64,000 bases of DNA from Candidatus Sphingomonas colombiensis (lineage in GTDB: Bacteria; Pseudomonadota; Alphaproteobacteria; Sphingomonadales; Sphingomonadaceae): assembly GCA_029202845.1 (NCBI GenBank), contig CP119315.1:2697001-2761000 (forward strand), written 5' to 3'. The notes under the pieces are model-generated. The model had not been told where the DNA came from, did no database searches, and saw nothing but the letters and a program-made list of their open reading frames with translations. Every line of letters begins with the position of its first letter. The stretch's first letter is position 1. Positions 58,552 through 64,000 of this stretch are shown here, piece after piece. A program made the translations under genes and the position numbers.

Positions 58552-59165
58552 GATTTGGTATCTCCGAGATAAATCCAGGGGCGCGCCGCACGATCAGTTC
58601 GCTGGAACGCAGCGATCTCAGCGCGGTACTTGAAAGTGAGGTCGATGGCGTCGAGACCTTCCAGCAGCATCGCCTTGGCTTCCGCGCCGATCTCGAACCG
58701 CCATTGGTGGCCCGCGGCCACGCTTACCGTTTGTTGGGCCAGATCGATCGCCACCACGTCATCGGCGACTGCGATGGCTGCCACGGCACTCTCGTCGAGC
58801 ACCAGGGGGACAATGCCATTGCGGGTACAATTGCCGGCGAAGATCGGCGCGAAGCTCGGCGCGATCACCGCGCGGATGCCATATTCGGCCAAGGCCCACA
58901 CAGCGTGTTCCCGGCTAGAGCCGCAACCGAAATTGTGACCGCCAAGCAGGATATGCGCGTTAGCGTATCGTGCCTGATTGAGCACGAAATCAGGATTTGG
59001 ATCGCGGCCGCCGGGTGTCAGATAGCGCCACGCCGCGAACAGCCCGTCGGCGAGCCCGGTCTTGCCGGTGCTTTTCATCTCGCGCGACGGGATGATCGCA
59101 TCGGTATCGATATTATTCCGGATCAATGGCGCGGCGATGCTGGAAAGCCTGGTGAATGGCGTCAT
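58548..59165 (-). CDS. leuD: LeuD-like (aconitase swivel) hydro-lyase small subunit
   Basis: 205 residues. NNIDTDAIIPSREM and GGHNFGCGSSREHAVWAL are the swivelling-domain signatures of isopropylmalate isomerase small subunits; APIFAGNCTRNGI follows. Named by family, but the setting with a CoA transferase and lyase, without leuA or leuB, suggests a catabolic isomerase or hydratase such as citraconate/dimethylmaleate hydratase. The ATG overlaps the leuC stop (ATGA). Confidence 0.88.
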   Translation of the reverse strand: MTPFTRLSSIAAPLIRNNIDTDAIIPSREMKSTGKTGLADGLFAAWRYLTPGGRDPNPDFVLNQARYANAHILLGGHNFGCGSSREHAVWALAEYGIRAVIAPSFAPIFAGNCTRNGIVPLVLDESAVAAIAVADDVVAIDLAQQTVSVAAGHQWRFEIGAEAKAMLLEGLDAIDLTFKYRAEIAAFQRTDRAARPWIYLGDTKS

Positions 59166-60544
59166 CGCGCCAACTCCCGTGGATCGGCGATGCGACCGGC
59201 GATCGCGCTTGCGACCACTGTTTCGGGGCTTGCGATATGTGTGCGGATATTGGGGCCCTGACGCCCTTCGAAATTGCGATTGGTGGATGAAACCACCCGC
59301 GAACCGGCAGGAAAGCTCTCCCCCCCGGCATAGAAGCACATTGAGCATCCGCTCATGCGCCATTCGAAGCCAGCGTCGGTGAAGATACGGTCCAGCCCCT
59401 CCGCCTCGGCGGCGCGGCGGACGCTCATCGAGCCGGGTACGACCAGCGCCTTCACGCCGGGCGCGACATGCCGGCCGCGCAGAAGCGCAGCAGAGCGGCG
59501 CAGGTCGGAAAGGCGCCCGTTGGTGCAACTGCCGATGAAAGCGGCGTCGATCGGCAAACCGATGAGCGCCTGTCCCGCCTCCAACCCCATATAAGCAAGG
59601 GCTTGCTGGGGCGGGTTGAGAGGAACGTGCCTCGACACCCCTATGCTATGCTCGGGCGAGGTGCCCCAGCTGATCATCGGTTCGATTGTCGACGCGTCGA
59701 TCGCGATATCGGCATCGAATGTGGCGTCCGGATCGGATGCCAGTGTCCGCCATTCGGCGATCGCCTGTTCAAGCACAATTCCGGATGGTGCGTAGCGGCG
59801 ACCTCGTATCCACTCGAAGGTCCTGTCATCGGGCGCGATTATCCCGGTCATCGCGGCGAATTCCGTCGCCATGTTGCAGAGCGTCATGCGCCCTTCCATG
59901 TCGAGCGCGGTGACGGCGTCGCCAGTGAACTCGATCGCATAGCCCTTGCCACCGCCGGCACCGTATTTTGCGATCAATGCCAGGATCATATCCTTGGGCG
60001 TAACCCCAGGCGCGAGCATATTGTCGAAGGCCACGCGCATGGTCTGAGGACGTGGCAGGCGTAGCGTGCCGGTTGCCATCGCATGTTCCGCCTCGGACGA
60101 TCCGATCCCCCAGGCGAGCGCGCCGAACGCTCCTTGAGTGCAAGTGTGGCTGTCCGGCGCGATCAACGTGCAACCCGGCAGCACGATTCCCAGTTCGGGT
60201 GAGATTACGTGGACGATGCCCTGATCGCGATCCGTCACGTCGAACAACGTGATCCCGGCGGCGACCGTTGCCGCGCGCGTTTCCGTGATGAACGCCTGTC
60301 CGCCGGGCATCAGCGTCTGGTCGCTGCGGCCCGGGCGGGTATCGACGATATGATCCATCACGCAGAACACGCGGGCGGGATCGGCAACCGGCCGGTTCGC
60401 CGCTCTCAGACTGTTGAGGGCGGCGGCGCCGGTCCGTTCGTGCAGGAAGATCCGGTCGACCGCGATCAGGTTCGCGCCACCCGTGAGGTCGGCCACGACA
60501 TGGCGGTTCCAGATCTTTCCGAACAGGGTTTGCGGATCAGGCAG
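59162..60544 (-). CDS. leuC: LeuC-like (aconitase family) hydro-lyase large subunit
   Basis: About 460 residues. Three 4Fe-4S cysteines in GSCTNGR and SGCSMCF; GIVHVISPELGI, PDSHTCTQGAFGALAWGIGSSEAEH and KGYAIEFTGDAV are LeuC blocks. The conserved start QTLFGKIWNRHVVADL lies upstream of the first standard codon (GTG at 60496). In that frame the only candidate start is CTG at 60544 (LPDPQTLFG), overlapping the end of the preceding gene by 8 bases. I use that span; a sequence error is the alternative. The substrate may not be isopropylmalate. Confidence 0.85.
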   Translation of the reverse strand: MPDPQTLFGKIWNRHVVADLTGGANLIAVDRIFLHERTGAAALNSLRAANRPVADPARVFCVMDHIVDTRPGRSDQTLMPGGQAFITETRAATVAAGITLFDVTDRDQGIVHVISPELGIVLPGCTLIAPDSHTCTQGAFGALAWGIGSSEAEHAMATGTLRLPRPQTMRVAFDNMLAPGVTPKDMILALIAKYGAGGGKGYAIEFTGDAVTALDMEGRMTLCNMATEFAAMTGIIAPDDRTFEWIRGRRYAPSGIVLEQAIAEWRTLASDPDATFDADIAIDASTIEPMISWGTSPEHSIGVSRHVPLNPPQQALAYMGLEAGQALIGLPIDAAFIGSCTNGRLSDLRRSAALLRGRHVAPGVKALVVPGSMSVRRAAEAEGLDRIFTDAGFEWRMSGCSMCFYAGGESFPAGSRVVSSTNRNFEGRQGPNIRTHIASPETVVASAIAGRIADPRELAR

Positions 60545-61037
60545 AACCGGCCTCCATCTCCTTGTCGAGCGCCGCCCAGTCGCGGCTGACCAGCTTTTCC
60601 TGGATCGCGGTACGCGTTTCGAGCAAACCGTTGCGAATCCAATGCCAGGTCCGGCAGCGCGACTGGCCGTCGTCCGAAATCTGGATCATCTCATATAGGT
60701 ACAGGCTGGGATCGCCCTGACGCTGCCAATAGAGCATGACGGTACGGCTATATTCGTCGAGCCCGACTTCGGCCGCCCAACCTTTGATCAGATCATTGTC
60801 CCACCATACGCGCTTGTCGTGATAGGCCGCCGGAAAATCGCGTGTTTCGGTGCGCCCGTCGTCCCAGGTGTAGTAATTGGTCTGGTGGTAAGGAAATTCG
60901 CCACCGGCGGGGAAACGGCAGAACAGGCGGGACGTGTGCTGGTCGATCTTCTCGCCGGCTGCATTGTAATAGGTGTAAACGCCATCCCACACGCCTTCGT
61001 GGCGGGCCAGCAGCGGCATATCTTCCCGGATACTCAT
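60537..61037 (-). CDS. Probable beta-barrel protein (DUF3598-like)
   Basis: 166 residues, soluble, rich in Trp/Tyr: HEGVWDGVYTYYNAAGEKID at the start, then repeated strand patterns (EFPYHQTNYYTWDDGRTE, RVWWDNDLIKGWAAEV, SLYLYEMIQISDDGQSRCR). This looks like a calycin-type barrel; I associate it with DUF3598 from memory. No catalytic motif. In the operon it sits between the double hydrolase and LeuC, so it may bind a hydrophobic intermediate. Confidence 0.6.
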   Translation of the reverse strand: MSIREDMPLLARHEGVWDGVYTYYNAAGEKIDQHTSRLFCRFPAGGEFPYHQTNYYTWDDGRTETRDFPAAYHDKRVWWDNDLIKGWAAEVGLDEYSRTVMLYWQRQGDPSLYLYEMIQISDDGQSRCRTWHWIRNGLLETRTAIQEKLVSRDWAALDKEMEAGSA

Positions 61038-61061
61038 TCGACTCTCTCCTCTTATTCCGGC

Positions 61062-62615
61062 CTATCGACCGGATGGTGACCAGATATCGGCGCGTTTTTT
61101 TGCCCAGTCTGCGGTGTCCCAGCGGATCGGTGTGGTCGTCTCCGCCATCAGCGCGTCGCGATTGGCGGCGAGCAGCACGGCGAGCAGCGCGCGGCCGGCG
61201 CGTGCGCGGATCATGCTGTGATGCTCGGTGGCCAGCGCCGCAGGCGCAATTTCTTCTGCCGCGAAAGGGATGGCGTTGGCTGCCTTCGCTTCGAACCAGG
61301 GCCAAAAGAAATGCGCCGCGCGCACCGCGCCCCACGCTGCGTTGAGATAGGTGCCGTGACGATCGGGCGTTTGATCGGGGATGGCGCGCTGGCACCAATC
61401 TTCGGATTGCTCGGTGAGCGGGATATGCGCCGCTACCGCCCCCCATCCGCCGGTGGCGATCCCACGCGAAACGGCTGCCGCGAGCAGGGCCGACAGGCCT
61501 TCGCCGATGATGAGCGGGTGGTGTGCCTTACTAATGGCCGTAATTGCTGCGGCGGTTACCGCGCTCCAATCGTCGAGGGCAGCTGAGAAGCCAGCCTGCC
61601 AATCATCGGACAGGCCGTGACCGGGGAGATCGATTGCGAGCGAGTCGTTCGTTTCGAACAGGTCCGCCGCCCGGCCCGGCGCGTGCAATAGAACGGTCTC
61701 CGCGGCGGGATCGCCCTGCCAGTGGATCAGTCCATCGAAGCCGTTGCAGGCGATATGGACGAACCCGCCATTGCTGCTTTCCCTCAAGGTGGGCGTGGCG
61801 GCGGCCGGGGCCGCGCGCAGATGTGCGAGGCAGGCTGCTTCAAGGGCCGCTGGAGTGGCGACCGCCTGAGCTTGCCAGCTTGGCGGTAGCGTGCCGAGCC
61901 GAGCGATATGCGCCTGCAAAGGGTCGCCGTTATAGGCGGCGATCAACACTGGAATCGTCGGGGCATCAGGGGCCGGAATGTCACGCGGCGCGCGCAACAC
62001 CGCGCCATAGCCCGCGCGATAAGCATCCCCGCTGTCTAGCATGTCGCGGATCACCGCGTCGGTCTTGATCGGATCGTCGTGTGCCACGCTGATCCGTGCG
62101 CCGTCGCGCACGTCGAACCAGGGGAAGAACCAGGTTTGCTCGATGATACGGTTCCAGAGCCAGGTAAGATGCTCGCCGTAAGGGCTTGGCTGGAACGGAG
62201 GCAGGTAATCGCGATCGAAGATCGCCATCTCCTCCGGCGTCCATATTGCGTAGCCGCCCGTCGCCAGCGTGGTGAATCGTTCGGGATGCCGTTTGACCGC
62301 GCTCACCAGGATGATGCCGCCGGAATGGAAACCATAAGCTGCGGTTCGATCGATACCGAGCGCGTCGAGCAACTCGATCAGCGCCCCGGCAAACGCCTCG
62401 ATATCGGGCTCGCCCGGCAATGGATCCGACTGGCCGAACCCGGGAGTGTCTGGGGCGATGCAGGTGAAATGCTCCGCCCATTTCAGCATCAGCGGCTCAT
62501 ATTCCGCTGAGCTTCGTGGGCTTTGATGCACCATCAAAAGGGGCGGCCCGGAACCAGCCTTGCGATAATGGACGCGGCGTTCCCGGACGTGGACGAAGTG
62601 GCGAGTGATCGACAT
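61062..62615 (-). CDS. Tandem alpha/beta-hydrolase, second domain degenerate
   Basis: 517 residues from the ATG (MSITRHFVHV); a TTG seven codons upstream lies inside the 18-bp palindrome and is less likely. Domain 1 (1-260): LLMVHQSPRSSAEYEPL, DTPGFGQSDPL and the elbow AAYGFHSGGIILVS with Ser98, a rarer GxHS/T-type nucleophile. Domain 2 (about 280-510) keeps the core (LLHAPGRA, AIDLPGHGLSDDW) but has GEGLS where the nucleophile should be, so it seems inactive. First gene of the six-gene catabolic operon; probably a lactone, ester or C-C hydrolase. Confidence 0.82.
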   Translation of the reverse strand: MSITRHFVHVRERRVHYRKAGSGPPLLMVHQSPRSSAEYEPLMLKWAEHFTCIAPDTPGFGQSDPLPGEPDIEAFAGALIELLDALGIDRTAAYGFHSGGIILVSAVKRHPERFTTLATGGYAIWTPEEMAIFDRDYLPPFQPSPYGEHLTWLWNRIIEQTWFFPWFDVRDGARISVAHDDPIKTDAVIRDMLDSGDAYRAGYGAVLRAPRDIPAPDAPTIPVLIAAYNGDPLQAHIARLGTLPPSWQAQAVATPAALEAACLAHLRAAPAAATPTLRESSNGGFVHIACNGFDGLIHWQGDPAAETVLLHAPGRAADLFETNDSLAIDLPGHGLSDDWQAGFSAALDDWSAVTAAAITAISKAHHPLIIGEGLSALLAAAVSRGIATGGWGAVAAHIPLTEQSEDWCQRAIPDQTPDRHGTYLNAAWGAVRAAHFFWPWFEAKAANAIPFAAEEIAPAALATEHHSMIRARAGRALLAVLLAANRDALMAETTTPIRWDTADWAKKRADIWSPSGR

Positions 62616-62621
62616 GCCTTC

Positions 62622-62639
62622 AATTTGTCCGGACAAATT
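62622..62639. promoter_or_regulatory. Perfect 18-bp palindrome, probable operator
   Basis: AATTTGTCCGGACAAATT is fully self-complementary and sits in the 85-base gap between two divergent operons, seven bases ahead of the hydrolase ATG and 61 ahead of the amidase ATG. TTGTCCGGACAA resembles operators of GntR/FCD-type regulators (from memory). A related half-site, CGACAAGTG, lies nine bases further right. No regulator gene is in the window. Confidence 0.75.
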
Positions 62640-62700
62640 CCGCTCGACAAGTGTTTTTTTTGCCTACTAGTGTGCGAATCAGATTTTCGCAGGAGTTTCG

Positions 62701-63384
62701 ATGATGACGCTGATCGGCACGAGGATGGTCTGCGATGGCAAGACCGCCCGTCAGATTTTCGAAGAGGTGATGGCCAATCCGGCGCGCAACAAATTCGGCT
62801 TTGGCGACAAACTGGCGATCGTGAACGTCGATTTTCAGCAGGCCTATACCCGCACCGATCTGTTCAAGACCGCTTATGAGACCGATCCGGCTCAGATCGA
62901 ATACACCAACCGGATATCGCGGCTGGCGCGAGAGCGCGGCATGCCGGTGATCTGGAGCAGGGTGGGCTATAAGGAGGATGCGGCGGACGCCGGGATCTGG
63001 GGCACGCGCACCAACACACCTGATTCGCTCCAGAACATCAAATACGGCAGCGAACGGCACGCTTACGACCCCCGCTGCGAGATCGATCCCGACGACCTTC
63101 AATATACCAAGCGCATGCCGTCGGCCTTTTTCGAAACGCCGCTCAACAGCTATTTGCGCTGGCACAAGGTCGATACCGTGGTGGTGACGGGGGGCAGCAC
63201 GTCCGGTTGTGTCCGCGCAACCGCCGTGGACGCGCTGGCCTATGGCTTTCGTGCGATCGTTCCGATCGAAACCTGCGCCGACAAGCATGAGAGCTACCAC
63301 TTCGCGAACCTGACCGACCTGCAACTCAAATATGCGGACGTCGAGCCGGTCCAGACGGTGATCGATTGGCTGGAGGCGCGCTGA
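62701..63384 (+). CDS. Isochorismatase-like cysteine hydrolase (amidase)
   Basis: 227 residues. Catalytic Asp44 in AIVNVDFQQAY, Lys137 in QYTKRMPSAFF, and Cys170 in VVTGGSTSGCVRATAVDAL complete the triad. The C-terminus (CADKHESYHFANLTDLQLKYADV) is like N-carbamoylsarcosine amidase and related half-amidases. Likely hydrolyses a C-N bond of a carbamoyl or monoamide. AGGAG precedes the ATG. Its stop overlaps the deacetylase start (TGATG), so the two enzymes are made together. Confidence 0.9.
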   Translation: MMTLIGTRMVCDGKTARQIFEEVMANPARNKFGFGDKLAIVNVDFQQAYTRTDLFKTAYETDPAQIEYTNRISRLARERGMPVIWSRVGYKEDAADAGIWGTRTNTPDSLQNIKYGSERHAYDPRCEIDPDDLQYTKRMPSAFFETPLNSYLRWHKVDTVVVTGGSTSGCVRATAVDALAYGFRAIVPIETCADKHESYHFANLTDLQLKYADVEPVQTVIDWLEAR

Positions 63385-64000
63385 TGGTCGACGCCGATAT
63401 CCAACTCGCCGACCCAGGCCTTTATGATTTCTCACCCTATCGCGGTCGCGCGAAAATCAGCTGGCCGGGCGGGAAGAAGGTCGCGGTGTGGGTCGCGCCG
63501 AACCTTGAATATTATGAGATCGACCCGCCGGCGCATCCGAACCGCAAGAGCTGGGCTAAACCGCATCCCGATGTGGTTGGTTATGCACATCGCGATCATT
63601 CCAACCGCGTGTCGCACTGGCGCATGGCCGAGGCGATGTCGAAATATGGCTTTCCCGGATCGGTGTCGCTGTCGGTGGCCTTGTGCCAGCATCATCCGGA
63701 TGTGGTGCGCGATGCCAATGAGCGTGGCTGGGAGTTCTTCAGCCATGGCATCTACAACACGCGTTACACCTACGGCATGGATGAGCGCCAGGAACGCGCG
63801 ATCATCGAGGATTCGATCAGGACGGTCCGTGAAGCTACCGGGCAGACCATCCGTGGCTGGCTGGCGCCGGCGCTGACGCACACGCCGCGCACGCTCGATC
63901 TGATTGCGGAATATGGCCTCGATTATACTTGCGATCTCTATCACGACGATCAGCCGCAGCCGGTGAAGGTCAAATCGGGCCGGCTGATCTCGATCCCGTA
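63384..64000 (+). CDS. PuuE-type polysaccharide deacetylase family hydrolase (partial, 3' end outside)
   Basis: The 205 visible residues run to the window edge without a stop. NodB-fold family: VWVAPNLEYYEIDPP, YAHRDHSNRVSHWRMAEAMSKYG, GWEFFSHGIYNTRYTYG, ATGQTIRGWLAPALTHTPRT and the DDQPQPV loop follow the allantoinase PuuE pattern rather than sugar deacetylases. The family includes ureide-ring-opening enzymes and, as I recall, cyclic-imide hydrolases. Paired with the amidase, it may open a cyclic amide or imide whose half-amide the amidase then cleaves. Confidence 0.88.
   Translation, partial: MVDADIQLADPGLYDFSPYRGRAKISWPGGKKVAVWVAPNLEYYEIDPPAHPNRKSWAKPHPDVVGYAHRDHSNRVSHWRMAEAMSKYGFPGSVSLSVALCQHHPDVVRDANERGWEFFSHGIYNTRYTYGMDERQERAIIEDSIRTVREATGQTIRGWLAPALTHTPRTLDLIAEYGLDYTCDLYHDDQPQPVKVKSGRLISIP

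Noticed and set aside
58548..60544. Plain leucine biosynthesis
   Set aside because: leuC and leuD lie with a CoA transferase, an HMG-CoA-lyase-like enzyme and hydrolases, with no leuA or leuB nearby. It cannot be excluded, so symbols are family-based only.

Overview
The window looks like a chromosomal stretch of an alphaproteobacterium of the Sphingomonadaceae (Sphingomonas-like). Evidence: high GC; a cobalamin-dependent methionine synthase split into two genes; an F0-only ATP synthase operon of type I-B-E-B'-B; a complete exosortase A (XrtA)/PEP-CTERM exopolysaccharide locus in the order usual for sphingomonads; and an ornithine decarboxylase next to a deoxyhypusine-synthase-like enzyme, which fits the homospermidine typical of the group. 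I saw no rRNA, tRNA, CRISPR array or insertion sequence.

Layout. 1-4.8 kb: methionine/folate operon (end of an ArsR-type regulator, metF, metH N-terminal half, metH C-terminal half). 4.8-9.3 kb: radC and, divergently, a ydbH-ynbE-ydbL operon for lipid transport between the membranes. 9.5-12.0 kb: F0 ATP synthase genes. 12-30 kb: housekeeping genes (hisI, a MerR regulator with an acyl-CoA dehydrogenase, zinc metallopeptidase, patatin plus 3-hydroxybutyrate dehydrogenase, trpE-ppiD, tpiA, M17 aminopeptidase, trxB, S10 peptidase). 30-47.7 kb: the XrtA locus. Two hydrolases and an acyl carrier protein lie on the minus strand. An acyl-CoA ligase, PLP decarboxylase, export, chain-length, kinase and barrel proteins, ATPase, deacetylase, FemAB protein, glycosyltransferase, XrtA-EpsI and amidotransferase form a long plus-strand run. 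One PEP-CTERM substrate gene follows. 47.8-51.4 kb: polyamine genes and a threonine/serine dehydratase. 51.7-54.4 kb: an accessory pair (alpha/beta hydrolase, S53 peptidase). 54.6-64 kb: a catabolic island. It holds a Baeyer-Villiger monooxygenase and a tightly overlapped minus-strand operon (tandem alpha/beta hydrolase, beta-barrel protein, LeuC-like, LeuD-like, HMG-CoA-lyase-like, CoA transferase). Divergent from that operon is an isochorismatase-like amidase plus a PuuE-type deacetylase, with a perfect 18-bp palindrome in the shared intergenic region.

Two points matter for anyone using this annotation. First, the reading frame is broken repeatedly by single-base indels: at least 11 inside 2.54-3.65 kb (metH), plus eight +1 insertions in atpI, atpB, atpF, xrtA-epsI (three), the amidotransferase and the PEP-CTERM gene. 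These look like consensus errors, and I give the repaired gene spans. The metH segment 2206-about 4640 also has codon usage unlike its flanks, so it may be a chimeric assembly patch or a recombined tract. Second, the island at 54.6-64 kb reads as a coherent but, as far as I know, undescribed pathway. In it, imide/amide-hydrolysing enzymes would feed an unsaturated or hydroxylated dicarboxylate to a LeuCD-type hydratase/isomerase, a CoA transferase and a retro-aldol/Claisen lyase. That pathway is inference.
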